64,000 nucleotides of DNA from CBDAMZ01 sp965197375. Its GTDB lineage: Bacteria > Acidobacteriota > Vicinamibacteria > Vicinamibacterales > UBA8438. The notes under the pieces were generated by a model. It was not told where the DNA came from and searched no databases. It saw only the letters and a program-made list of their open reading frames with translations. Position 1 is the stretch's first letter; each line of letters opens with the position of its first letter. Positions 44,405 to 53,471 of this stretch are shown piece by piece. Where the stretch lies: positions 124,001 to 188,000 of the forward strand of contig CBDAMZ010000010.1 of assembly GCA_965197375.1 (NCBI GenBank), given 5' to 3'. The translations under genes were made by a program, and so were the position numbers.

Positions 44405-45090
44405 CACCTCGGTTCTCTACCCGGACGCTGACCTTTCTCCGCGCGCTCAAGCGTCACAACGACCGCGACTGGTTCCGCGAGCGCCGCAGCGCCTACGAGC
44501 ATCACGTGCGCGGCCCAATGATCGAAATCGTCGAGCAGCTGGCCGTGGACTTCCGGCGGTTTGCTCCAGAGCTCGTCGCGGCTCCCAAGGTCTCGATATA
44601 CCGGATCTACCGGGACACCCGTTTCTCGCCAGATAAGTCTCCGCTCAAAACCCACGTGGCGGCCGTGTTTCCGCACCACAATCTAGTGAAGCATCGAAGC
44701 GCCGGTCTGTACTTCCACATCGCCCCCGACCACGTGCTCATCGGCGGAGGCATCTACGCACCCGAGCCTCGGGAGCTCCATTCCCTGCGGGAGCACGTCG
44801 CCGCCAACGTCCAGCGGCTTCGGGCCATCGTGAACCTGCCGGCATTCCGTCTGAGCTTCGGACCGGTATCGGGACAGAGTCTGCAGCGGGTCCCCCGCGG
44901 TTTCGCCCGTGATCATCCGGCCGCGGATTACCTAAAACTCAAACAGTTCCTCGCCGGGTGCGAACGGCCAGCCGTCTTCGCGACGAGCCCGCGCTTCTAC
45001 TGCTCGCTGGTCAGATTGTTCGAACACCTCGCGCCGTTCATCCGGTTTCTCAATGAGCCGTTGGTCAACAACCGCCAATTTCGGCTCTGA
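44401..45090 (+). CDS. DUF2461 (TIGR02453-family) protein
   Basis: 229 residues from GTG 44401. Family motifs are clear: TLTFLRALKRHNDRDWFRE, KVSIYRIYRDTRFSPDKSPLKTHVAAVF, and YFHIAPDHVLIGGGIYAPEP. Function of the family is unknown. A GC-rich hairpin without a T-run follows the stop, and then the first IS630 copy begins. Confidence 0.9.
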   Translation: MTPRFSTRTLTFLRALKRHNDRDWFRERRSAYEHHVRGPMIEIVEQLAVDFRRFAPELVAAPKVSIYRIYRDTRFSPDKSPLKTHVAAVFPHHNLVKHRSAGLYFHIAPDHVLIGGGIYAPEPRELHSLREHVAANVQRLRAIVNLPAFRLSFGPVSGQSLQRVPRGFARDHPAADYLKLKQFLAGCERPAVFATSPRFYCSLVRLFEHLAPFIRFLNEPLVNNRQFRL

Positions 45091-45183
45091 AGTGATGTCC
45101 TGTCGCCCCCCCAGAGGGGGAATTCCCCGCGGGCTTTCGAGGGGGTAAATGGCAGCGTCACGCTGACCATCTTGGAGCCCTTA

Positions 45184-46454
45184 GTACACCGTTTCATAAA
45201 TACGCTAACGTTTTCCTCTTGTACTGAGCGCCAAAATATGGCACCGTACTCCAGACGGAGTGGCACCGTAAACGATGCCTCGGCAGAGCCCCTATCGGAT
45301 TGTGCTGTCGGCCGCCGAAGAACGGACGTTGATCGACCGGGCGGCACGATACACGCGCCCGTATTTCGAGGTGCTCCGCGCCACGATGATCCTGCTGGCG
45401 GCCGAGGGCTGGTCCAATAAGGCGATCGCCCGCGGCTTGCGGACCCGGCGGGAAGTGGTCTCGGTCTGGCGAAAACGCTTTTTTAAAGAACGGCTCCCCG
45501 GGCTGGAGGATCAATCACGCTCGGGACGTCCCCGGGCTTTTCCCCCCAGAAGTCGTCGTCACCGTCAAAGCCCTCGCGTGTGAATTGCCTGCCCGCGCCC
45601 AGCGCCCGCTGGCCCGGTGGAGCATGAGCGAGTTGGCCGCCGAAACCCAGCGGACCGGGCTGGTGGCATCCATCAGCGGCAGCACGATCTGGCGCTGGCT
45701 GCACGACGACGCGATTCGGCCGTGGTTCCACCGGAGCTGGATCTTTCCGCGCGATCCGGAGTTTGCGACCAAGGCCGGGCGGATCCTCGACCTCTACGAG
45801 CGCGTCTGGGAGGAGCGCCCCCTGACCGCTGACGACTTCGTGATCTCTGCCGATGAGAAGACGAGCATTCAAGCGCGCCGCCGCCGCCACGCGACGCAGC
45901 CGACCCGGGCCGGGGCCCTGATGAAGGTCGAGCATGAATACGAGCGCGCCGGAGCCTGGGCGTACTTGGCCGCCTTGGATGTGCATCAGGCCCGGCTCTT
46001 TGGCCGCTGCGAGCCCACCACCGGGATTGCCCCGTTCGACCGCCTAGTCGCGCAAGTCATGACGCTTCCGCCCTATCGCGACGCGCGGCGCGTATTCTGG
46101 ATCGTCGACAACGGTTCGTCGCACCGCGGTGCGCGCGCCGTGGAACGACTCCAGCGGCAGTATCCGAATCTGGTGCTCGTGCACGGGCCCGTCCATGCCA
46201 GTTGGCTCAATCAAATCGAGACCTACTTCTCGATCGTGCAACGCAAGGTCCTGACGCCGAACGACTGCGATTCCCTGGCCGACGTGGAGACCCGGGTCCT
46301 GGCGTTTCAGCGTCACTATCAATCGCTGGCCCGACCATTCGAGTGGACCTTCACGCGGCGCGACTTGGCCCGTTTGCTCGCCAAACTGGCGCTCCAGAAG
46401 CCAGACTCGATCGCCGCATGAGAAATACGTGTACGAACTTATGAAACGGTGTAC
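45184..46454 (+). mobile_element. IS630-family insertion sequence, copy 1 (1271 bp)
   Basis: The ends share a perfect 16-bp inverted repeat (GTACACCGTTTCATAA). The left end follows TA as expected for IS630-type insertion. The right end is followed by TTAG rather than TA, so the target duplication is imperfect. It contains one transposase gene split by a frameshift. Copy 2 at 49363-50633 has the same length and differs by only two bases that I could find (45265 and 46267). Confidence 0.92.
45275..46421 (+). CDS. IS630 transposase (two frames, +1 shift), copy 1
   Basis: ORF A (45275-45583, helix-turn-helix part, WSNKAIARGLRTRREVVSVWRKRF) and ORF B (in frame 0 from 45549) join by a +1 shift at T4C6 (45538-45547): CCC-CCC-A-GAA. 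The joined protein is about 380 residues. Catalytic DDE residues are visible in ISADEKTSI, FWIVDNGSSH and HASWLNQIETYF. Because copy 2 has the identical arrangement, programmed frameshifting or slippage on the C-run is more likely than decay. Confidence 0.85.
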
Positions 46455-46571
46455 TTAGCTGTGCACTGGCGTGCTTTGCCGGCTGGAAAAAGTGGGTGGG
46501 AACTCAGACCGCGAGATCAGCCCACGAGGAAAGGATCGTATCCTAACACGCGATTTCGGCGTCCAACAGAC

Positions 46572-48125
46572 ATGCAGCACAAGCCCTTGGCCCTCGTGGT
46601 GCTCCTGGCCCTGCTCGCCGGCGTAGCGCCGGTCGGATGGGCCCAACAACCCGGTGCGCATCCCGACCTCCGGCTGTTCTTCCTAGCGGTCGCCCCGGAG
46701 GACGACCCGGCGGAGGAGGCGCTGGACCAGATCGCTGCCGCTTGGCGCGACGGCTACGCGGGGATGTTCTGGGACCTTCTCCGGTTCCTGAGGCCGCCGC
46801 TCCGGGCACCAGCCGGCGCGCCGAGCTTCGGCGATCCCGCAGACCCGGCGCGCCGCGCACCAGTCGCCGCGCCCGCTAATGGCGCAGGAGCGCCGAGCCT
46901 CGGCGATCTCACGGAATCGGCGCGCCGGGCGCCGCAGGTCGAGCTGCCCCGCGAGCATCCGAGCACCCGGGTCTGGCGGCGACTCATGCGGTTCCTGGAG
47001 GAGCAGAGCGGCGAGCGGTTCCGTGACGACATCTCGCGCGTCGAAGAGTGGATCTGGGACCAACCCTACGACCCGCACCCCGACTACGCGCTGTTCAAGG
47101 GGCTCTTGTACAACGAGATCGACCCGCGATTCCGCGAGTTCTTCCCGCCCGGCGCGCCCACGACGATCCGGCTCGACGAGATTGACTGGGGTGGCGTGCA
47201 GCCGAACGGCATCCCGCCGCTTGAGTATCCCACGCATCTGGCAGTGGCCGATGACGCCGCCGGCTACCTCGACGATGACCATATCGTCTTCGGCGTCGCC
47301 ATGAACGGCGAGACGCGCGCCTATCCGAAGCGGATCCTGGCGTGGCACGAGATGGTGCTCGACACCATCGGCGGCGTGGAACTCACGATCGTCTATTGCA
47401 CGCTTTGCGGCACCGTCATTCCATACGAGAGCGTGGTCGACGGCCAGCACATCACTTTCGGGACCAGCGGGCTGCTCTATCGGTCGAACAAGCTCATGTT
47501 CGACCACGGCACGAAGAGCTTGTGGAACACGTTCGAAGGCGTCCCGGTCGTCGGAGCCTCGGTTGGCAGTCGCATCAAGCTGCGGCATCGCTCAGTGGTC
47601 ACGACCACCTGGGGCGAGTGGCGGCGGACGCACCCCGAAACGACCGTACTGTCGCTCGAGACCGGTCACCAGCGGGACTATTCGGAAGGGGCGGCGTATC
47701 GCGAGTACTTCGCGACCGATCGGCTGATCTATGGCGTCTCGCAGGTGGACGATCGGTTGGCCAACAAGGAGGAGGTCGTCGTCATGCTGCTGGAGGACAC
47801 CGCCCGGGCGCGGCACCCCGTTGCCATCGCGGCGCGGTTCCTCGATCACAATCGGGTGTATCACACCGAGCAGGTGGGCCGCCAGCTGGTGGTGGTAACG
47901 AGCGAGGAAGGCGCCAACCGGGTCTACGAGGCCGGCGAGTTGCGGTTCACCCGCGAGCTGGACGAGGGCCGTCTGGCGGACGCCACCGGCGGCGCCTGGC
48001 GCGTCACCGAGGAGGCGCTCGTCTCGGAAACCGACCCGAGCCGGCGGTTGCCCCGTGTCGCCGCCCAGCGCGCGTTTTGGTTCGGCTGGTATGCGCAGTT
48101 CCCCGAGACCGTGCTCATCAAATAG
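46572..48125 (+). CDS. Exported DUF3179 protein
   Basis: 517 residues from ATG 46572, chosen because a signal peptide starts there (MQHKPLALVVLLALLAGVAPVGWAQ). A longer frame reaches into the IS end and was rejected. The DUF3179 core shows VYCTLCGTVIPY and FGTSGLLYRSNKLMFDHGTKSLW. Family function is unknown; the paired cysteines suggest metal or haem binding. A 72-bp-period internal repeat (GAPSFGDPADPARRAP / GAPSLGDLTESARRAP, from 46815 and 46887) sits in the linker. Composition is richer in G+C than the neighbours and the gene lies between two IS630 copies, so it may be acquired. Confidence 0.85.
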   Translation: MQHKPLALVVLLALLAGVAPVGWAQQPGAHPDLRLFFLAVAPEDDPAEEALDQIAAAWRDGYAGMFWDLLRFLRPPLRAPAGAPSFGDPADPARRAPVAAPANGAGAPSLGDLTESARRAPQVELPREHPSTRVWRRLMRFLEEQSGERFRDDISRVEEWIWDQPYDPHPDYALFKGLLYNEIDPRFREFFPPGAPTTIRLDEIDWGGVQPNGIPPLEYPTHLAVADDAAGYLDDDHIVFGVAMNGETRAYPKRILAWHEMVLDTIGGVELTIVYCTLCGTVIPYESVVDGQHITFGTSGLLYRSNKLMFDHGTKSLWNTFEGVPVVGASVGSRIKLRHRSVVTTTWGEWRRTHPETTVLSLETGHQRDYSEGAAYREYFATDRLIYGVSQVDDRLANKEEVVVMLLEDTARARHPVAIAARFLDHNRVYHTEQVGRQLVVVTSEEGANRVYEAGELRFTRELDEGRLADATGGAWRVTEEALVSETDPSRRLPRVAAQRAFWFGWYAQFPETVLIK

Positions 48126-48645
48126 TCCGCCGCCCCGGCTGTTCCCGTAGCGGGATAGCAAAGAAGGGCACAGTGCGTTCAACCTGACGTTCTCCCAAGA
48201 AACGACGGCCCGTACTACTGTCGCGCCTCCGGCCGCGCGGTAAACGCATAGGTGATGTGCGCGCGCACGCGCGCCCAGGTCGCGAGATACGCATCCCACC
48301 GGTCAGCCGGTCGAGCATCCCGAGGATGAACCAGTACAACTGCTTCCGGGGATCACAGCCGTACAGGTGGGGGAGGACGTCGAGCGCTCCTGGGTCGTGA
48401 GCCCGAGACGTGTCCTCCGTGACGGATTGGTTGCTCGACGGCTCATCCCGCTCGGGGCCTTCCGTTGCTCGGCGCTCGTGCAGCAGGTGCGGCAGGTTGA
48501 ACGTGACCGCGATCTCCAACCCCCCTGTGGGCCACCCTAGTGCAGGAACGGGCACGGGGAGTTGACGGATCTGGAGTGCCTCAGGTGGCCCGGGACCGTC
48601 GAGAACAACGGCGCGCATGGTTTCGGGAAGTGAAGGGGTGGACAT
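48118..48645 (-). pseudogene. Chimeric remnant: N-terminus of a zinc/quinone alcohol dehydrogenase joined to unrelated sequence
   Basis: The frame opens with MRAVVLDGPGPPEALQIRQ, then LPVPVPALGW, the typical start of NADPH:quinone/zinc alcohol dehydrogenases, and then breaks off after about 40 residues. The remaining part (GGLEIAVTFNLPHLLHERR ... LPHLYGCDPRKQLYWFILGM) has another origin. Its natural reading frame seems to continue as WDAYLATWARVRAHITYAF one frame away, after a shift near 48300. So at least one deletion junction and one frameshift are present. Confidence 0.5.
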
Positions 48646-48794
48646 GGTTCGTCCAGCTTCGGGCGGAGGCGATGGTGGTGTCGGGTTGAAGTGGCATGGC
48701 TACCGCACCTGCACTCGTTGCTTCAGATTAAACCAGTTCAGGACGACAAGGTTTCTTGTCTTTCCTACGCTCCCATCCCGGTTCAACCCTGGGT

Positions 48795-49376
48795 TCAGGA
48801 AGCGCGGAGTGGGGCCGGTGGCACAACTTGGTTGATCGTGCCGTTGCTTACGTCGTAGACGAAACCGGAGACGATCAGTTGGTCTGGCGTTCCGGGGGTG
48901 TGGCGGAGTCGGTCGACGTCGTCTTGCACAGACTTGGTGGGGTCGCTGATCGCCATTGCAGATACTTCGTCGACACTGAGGCCGAGCCGTTCTGCCACCT
49001 GTCCCTGGATAGCCGGGTTGGCGAGACGAGACATACCACAGTCGGTGTGTTGGATCACGACCAGTTCCGGCCGCATGGCGCCGGGCCCTGGCATGTTGGC
49101 GGCCAGAACGCTGAGAATGCCGAGATCCCTCATCACTGCAGCGGTGATCCTGCCCCCTGCGTTACGTATGACGAGTGCGTCGCCGAGTCCGAGCCCGAAG
49201 AGGTGTGCAGGATCGACACGGGCGTCGAGGCAGGTCAAGAGGATCGTTGACATACGGGGCGAAATCTTGAGGTCTCCAGCCGCGAACTGCTTAGCAAAGC
49301 TCCGGTTGCGATCGAGGAGCGTGGTCAGGTCAGCCGTCTCTCCCCCTCGTGTCGGTTCCTTAGTACACCGTTTCAT
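48795..49376 (-). CDS. Beta-class carbonic anhydrase, 5' end rewritten by IS630
   Basis: 193 residues if read from ATG 49376, which lies inside the end of IS630 copy 2. Zinc ligands and catalytic dyad are present: CLDARVDP (C49, D51, R53) and VIQHTDCGM (H110, C113), together with VIRNAGGRI. It hydrates CO2. Without the IS the frame would run back to a TAG with no ATG, GTG or TTG before the conserved LTTLLDRNRSFAKQF. The native start was either CTG (49328, behind a GGGGGAG) or has been lost. It is the downstream partner of the TIGR01777 gene. Confidence 0.83.
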   Translation of the reverse strand: MKRCTKEPTRGGETADLTTLLDRNRSFAKQFAAGDLKISPRMSTILLTCLDARVDPAHLFGLGLGDALVIRNAGGRITAAVMRDLGILSVLAANMPGPGAMRPELVVIQHTDCGMSRLANPAIQGQVAERLGLSVDEVSAMAISDPTKSVQDDVDRLRHTPGTPDQLIVSGFVYDVSNGTINQVVPPAPLRAS

Positions 49377-50633
49377 AAGTTCGTACACGTATTTCTCATG
49401 CGGCGATCGAGTCTGGCTTCTGGAGCGCCAGTTTGGCGAGCAAACGGGCCAAGTCGCGCCGCGTGAAGGTCCACTCGAATGGTCGGGCCAGCGATTGATA
49501 GTGACGCTGAAACGCCAGGACCCGGGTCTCCACGTCGGCCAGGGAATCGAAGTCGTTCGGCGTCAGGACCTTGCGTTGCACGATCGAGAAGTAGGTCTCG
49601 ATTTGATTGAGCCAACTGGCATGGACGGGCCCGTGCACGAGCACCAGATTCGGATACTGCCGCTGGAGTCGTTCCACGGCGCGCGCACCGCGGTGCGACG
49701 AACCGTTGTCGACGATCCAGAATACGCGCCGCGCGTCGCGATAGGGCGGAAGCGTCATGACTTGCGCGACTAGGCGGTCGAACGGGGCAATCCCGGTGGT
49801 GGGCTCGCAGCGGCCAAAGAGCCGGGCCTGATGCACATCCAAGGCGGCCAAGTACGCCCAGGCTCCGGCGCGCTCGTATTCATGCTCGACCTTCATCAGG
49901 GCCCCGGCCCGGGTCGGCTGCGTCGCGTGGCGGCGGCGGCGCGCTTGAATGCTCGTCTTCTCATCGGCAGAGATCACGAAGTCGTCAGCGGTCAGGGGGC
50001 GCTCCTCCCAGACGCGCTCGTAGAGGTCGAGGATCCGCCCGGCCTTGGTCGCAAACTCCGGATCGCGCGGAAAGATCCAGCTCCGGTGGAACCACGGCCG
50101 AATCGCGTCGTCGTGCAGCCAGCGCCAGATCGTGCTGCCGCTGATGGATGCCACCAGCCCGGTCCGCTGGGTTTCGGCGGCCAACTCGCTCATGCTCCAC
50201 CGGGCCAGCGGGCGCTGGGCGCGGGCAGGCAATTCACACGCGAGGGCTTTGACGGTGACGACGACTTCTGGGGGGAAAAGCCCGGGGACGTCCCGAGCGT
50301 GATTGATCCTCCAGCCCGGGGAGCCGTTCTTTAAAAAAGCGTTTTCGCCAGACCGAGACCACTTCCCGCCGGGTCCGCAAGCCGCGGGCGATCGCCTTAT
50401 TGGACCAGCCCTCGGCCGCCAGCAGGATCATCGTGGCGCGGAGCACCTCGAAATACGGGCGCGTGTATCGTGCCGCCCGGTCGATCAACGTCCGTTCTTC
50501 GGCGGCCGACAGCACAATCCGATAGGGGCTCTGCCGAGGCATCGTTTACGGCGCCACTCCGTCTGGAGTACGGTGCCATATTTTGGCGCTCAGTACAAGA
50601 GGAAAACGTTAGCGTATTTATGAAACGGTGTAC
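49363..50633 (-). mobile_element. IS630-family insertion sequence, copy 2 (1271 bp, inverted)
   Basis: Same 16-bp terminal repeats as copy 1, here with a perfect TA duplication on both sides (49361-49362 and 50634-50635). Removing the element with one TA restores GCT-TAA, the original stop of the TIGR01777 gene. The insertion turned it into TAG without changing the protein. Confidence 0.93.
49396..50542 (-). CDS. IS630 transposase (two frames, +1 shift), copy 2
   Basis: Identical to copy 1 except for Cys to Phe in TPND(F)DSLADVE. The same C6 slippery run is at 50270-50275 and the DDE residues are intact. The variant Phe/Cys position is not catalytic, so both copies may be active. Confidence 0.85.
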
Positions 50634-51550
50634 TAAGCCACTAGTGAGCTTGTCGGCCGACCCAGCACGTGACGAAGTGCGCCTTCCAGCGTCGGATACC
50701 TAAAACCGAAACCACTTGCGATCAGACGAGCGGGGCCGACTCGTGTGCTGACCAGCAAGAGCGCGTCGGCCATTTCCCCAAAAGCTAGCCTGGTGGCGAG
50801 GGCTGGTATTGGGAGACAGGTTGGGCGACGTAGCACCCGTCCGAGTGTCTTTGTGAACTCCTGATTGGTAGCCGCGTTCGGTGCAACGCCATTGACCGGT
50901 CCACTCAGTAGGCCGTCCGTGAGGCAATGCAGAATGCTAGCGAGCAGGTCATCTAGCGTGATCCAGCTCATGTACTGCCGACCCGAACCGATAATCCCTC
51001 CAACACCTAGTACGAATGGTGTGAGCATTCGAGCCAGCGCACCGCCGGCCGTGCTCAACACAATACCGGTCCGCAAGACAACGACGCGGATGCCGCACTT
51101 ACGGGCGGGCTCGACTGCCGCCTCCCAGGCCTGGCAAACCTCGGCCAGAAAGCCGCTGCCCGGTAGGGCTGACTCGTCGAGCATCTGGGCACTCCGGTCT
51201 CCGTAGTAGCCAATCGCCGAAGATGACACCAGCACCGGCGGCGGATTGTCCAGCGTCGCCAGGGTCTCGCAGAGGAGCCGCGTGCCGAGAACACGACTGT
51301 CGCGGATGCGAGACTTGCGAGCGCTGGTCCACCGTCCACTCGCGATGTTTTCACCGGCGAGATGCACAACGGCGCCCGCGCCGTCGAAGGCGTCTGGCGA
51401 AAGCAAGCCGCTTCCGGGGTCCCACCACGCCTGACCAGCGCCCGGCGGCGAGCCCCGACGCAGACGCGTGACCCGGTCGCCGCGACCCTCCAGAAGCGGT
51501 ACGAGTGCGGACCCAATGAGACCCGTCGAACCGGTAATCACCACCTTCAT
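50633..51550 (-). CDS. TIGR01777-family NAD(P)-dependent epimerase/oxidoreductase
   Basis: 305 residues from ATG 51550 (MKVVITGSTGLIGSALV), preferred over an ATG four codons earlier. Rossmann motif GSTGLIG is at the start. SSSAIGYYGDR carries the YxxxK-like region of this extended SDR group, and the C-terminal DUF1731 part contains FTKTLGRVLRRPTCLPIPALATRLAFGEMADALL. The stop TAG overlaps the end of IS630 copy 2. Related to YfcH; the substrate is unknown. Confidence 0.88.
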   Translation of the reverse strand: MKVVITGSTGLIGSALVPLLEGRGDRVTRLRRGSPPGAGQAWWDPGSGLLSPDAFDGAGAVVHLAGENIASGRWTSARKSRIRDSRVLGTRLLCETLATLDNPPPVLVSSSAIGYYGDRSAQMLDESALPGSGFLAEVCQAWEAAVEPARKCGIRVVVLRTGIVLSTAGGALARMLTPFVLGVGGIIGSGRQYMSWITLDDLLASILHCLTDGLLSGPVNGVAPNAATNQEFTKTLGRVLRRPTCLPIPALATRLAFGEMADALLLVSTRVGPARLIASGFGFRYPTLEGALRHVLGRPTSSLVA

Positions 51551-51562
51551 AACAGGCATCAT

Positions 51563-51913
51563 ATTACGCCACGCGGCAGCAATAAGCTTGTCGGCACGAT
51601 GGTCTTCGGAAGGGCTTCCTCGACCGAATGTGCGCGTATGGATGTCTGAGGACTGGTCACCGGTGACGGGGCGCGCTGGGCCGTTCGCGTTCTACCGACG
51701 CTCCAAAGGACTGTGGGGTAGCCTCGTTTTCCTAGCTGAAGGACTGTATATTCCGGCCGAACCGGTAGGTGACCGACACCTCTGCCGATACCACCGACGC
51801 CACCGAGACTCAAACCGCAGTTCCTCCACTTGTATTTCGCATCGTCAGACGCCACGCGGCCACTAGCCTCACGCCGTAGAGCAAGAGCTGCACGAGTCTA
51901 TAAGTCATTGCCA
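51563..51913. other. Gene-free stretch between TIGR01777 gene and IS3 element
   Basis: About 350 bases. It must hold the promoter of the TIGR01777 gene on the minus strand. I see no convincing coding frame, no hairpin with a T-run and no RNA gene. Confidence 0.45.
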
Positions 51914-51916
51914 CTA

Positions 51917-51943
51917 TGAATCGTACCGGGTTTCTCGGAGACC
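51917..51943 (+). repeat. Left 27-bp terminal inverted repeat of the IS3 element
   Basis: Exact reverse complement of 53184-53210. Confidence 0.95.
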
Positions 51944-51967
51944 TCATTGCTTGGGAGGATGGGGGCT

Positions 51968-52270
51968 ATGGGACGTCCCAGTCGGTTTTCTCCGGAAGTG
52001 CGCGAACGTGCCGTCCGGATGGTCGAGGAGTACCGGGAGGCCCACGCCTCAGAGTGGGCGGTGCTGCAGTCGGTGGCGCCGAAGCTCGGCTGCACGGCGG
52101 AGACGCTGCGGAAGTGGGTGCGGCAGGCGCAGCGTGATGCTGGGCATCGGCCGGGCCTGACGACGAGCGAGCGGGAGCGGTTGAAGGAGCTGAAGCGGGC
52201 GAATGAGATCCTGCGGAAAGCGTTCGCGTATTTCGCCCAGGCGGAGCGCGACCGCCGGAGGACGTCGCCA
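51968..52270 (+). CDS. IS3-family transposase OrfA
   Basis: About 100 residues from ATG 51968 ([19 protein letters not shown]), which has an AGGA-type Shine-Dalgarno. The helix-turn-helix part ([19 protein letters not shown]) and the leucine-zipper end ([20 protein letters not shown]) match OrfA of the IS3 group. The frame runs on beyond the usual end, into sequence that belongs to OrfB in another frame. Confidence 0.85.
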
Positions 52271-52272
52271 CG

Positions 52273-53171
52273 ATGGTCCAGTTCATCGCCGACCATCGCG
52301 CCGTGGTCGGGGTCGAGCCGATCTGCGCCGTGCTGCCGATCGCCCCGTCGACGGACTCATCGCCATCGGCACCAGCGGACGGACACATCCGACGCGCCGG
52401 TCCGCACGGGCGCAGCGCGACGATCAGCTCCGCGTCAAGATTCAGCGGGTCTATGACGCGCACCAGCAGGTCTACGGCCCCCGGAAAGTCTGGAAGCAGC
52501 TGCGACGGGACGGCGTCCGCGTAGCGCGCTGCACCGTGGCGCGCCTGATGCGCGCGATGGGCCTTGCCGGGGCCGTCCGGGGCCGGGCCTGGGTCACCAC
52601 GACCCACGCCGGTGAGGGCGGTCGCCCGGTGGACCTCGTTGACCGCCGATTCGTGGCCACCCGTTCGAATCAGCTCTGGGTCTCCGATTTCACGTACGTC
52701 GCACCCTGGGGCGGCTTTGGCTACGTCGCGTTCGTCATCGACGTGTTTGCGCGACGCATTGTGGGCTGGCGGGTGTCGGCCTCCATGCGCACGGACTTTG
52801 TGCTGGATGCGGTGGAGCAGGCGATCTACGCCCGCCGGGGCGACGCCCTCACCGGCCTCGTACATCACAGTGATGCCGGGTCGCAATATCTCTCGATGCG
52901 GTACACGGATCGCCTCGTGGACGCCGGCATCGCGCCGTCGGTCGGCAGCCAAGGCGATGCCTATGACAATGCCCTCGCCGAATCGGTGATCGGCTTGTAC
53001 AAGACGGAGGCGATTCGACGGAAGGGCCCGTGGCGTACCCTCGAGGCCGTGGAGTTCGCCACCTTGACGTGGGTGGACTGGTTCAACACACGACGACTGT
53101 TGGGGCCGCTCGGGGACATTCCACCAGCAGAGTTCGAGGCGCAGTACTATGAGCAGGCTGAGGTGGCCTGA
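52273..53171 (+). pseudogene. IS3-family transposase OrfB, reading frame disturbed near its start
   Basis: OrfB seems to begin at ATG 52273 ([20 protein letters not shown]), but after VLPIAPST the expected sequence continues in a different frame (HRHRHQRTD, then [21 protein letters not shown]). The rest is intact with the DDE residues in WVSDFTYV, VHHSDAGSQY and YDNALAES. Two small indels between about 52345 and 52400 would explain this, leaving the transposase dead. Base-level errors in the assembly are an alternative. Confidence 0.6.
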
Positions 53172-53183
53172 TTCAACGCATTC

Positions 53184-53210
53184 GGTCTCCGAGAAACCCG
53201 GTACGATTCA
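53184..53210 (-). repeat. Right 27-bp terminal inverted repeat of the IS3 element
   Basis: Exact reverse complement of 51917-51943. It is followed by the CTA target duplication. Confidence 0.95.
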
Positions 53211-53471
53211 CTACCCTAGTTGACACCCTGAGTGTGGTGCGTGAGCCAACGTTAACTCCCGTCTAGGGCGGAGCAATTGTTGCGTAAGCCCCAAACGCCG
53301 AAGCGCATACCTCAGGAACAGCAGGGCGAAAGCACTAGTCTGAACCACTCGCGTCAAAGTTGTTCGGATTCCTTTGCACCACTATCAGCATGCTGGTCAA
53401 CCGCCACAGCCTGTCGTCCGTAGGACGTGGCGCACCTCCTATCTGCAAGATCCAGCATGTAAGATCCAGAG

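Larger units (their letters stand above)
51917..53210 (+). mobile_element. IS3-family insertion sequence (1294 bp)
   Basis: Bounded by perfect 27-bp inverted repeats (51917-51943 and 53184-53210, outer bases TGAATCGTACCGGG) and a 3-bp direct duplication CTA (51914-51916 and 53211-53213). It contains an OrfA with helix-turn-helix and an OrfB with the rve/DDE domain. The preserved repeats and duplication indicate that the element has not lost its ends. Confidence 0.92.

Noticed and set aside
45106..45120. Hairpin CCCCC-AGA-GGGGG after DUF2461
   Set aside because: Loop of three bases and no T-run on either side; not a convincing terminator.
46683..47588. 301-codon minus-strand frame inside the DUF3179 gene
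   Set aside because: Antisense shadow in high-GC DNA; no domain.
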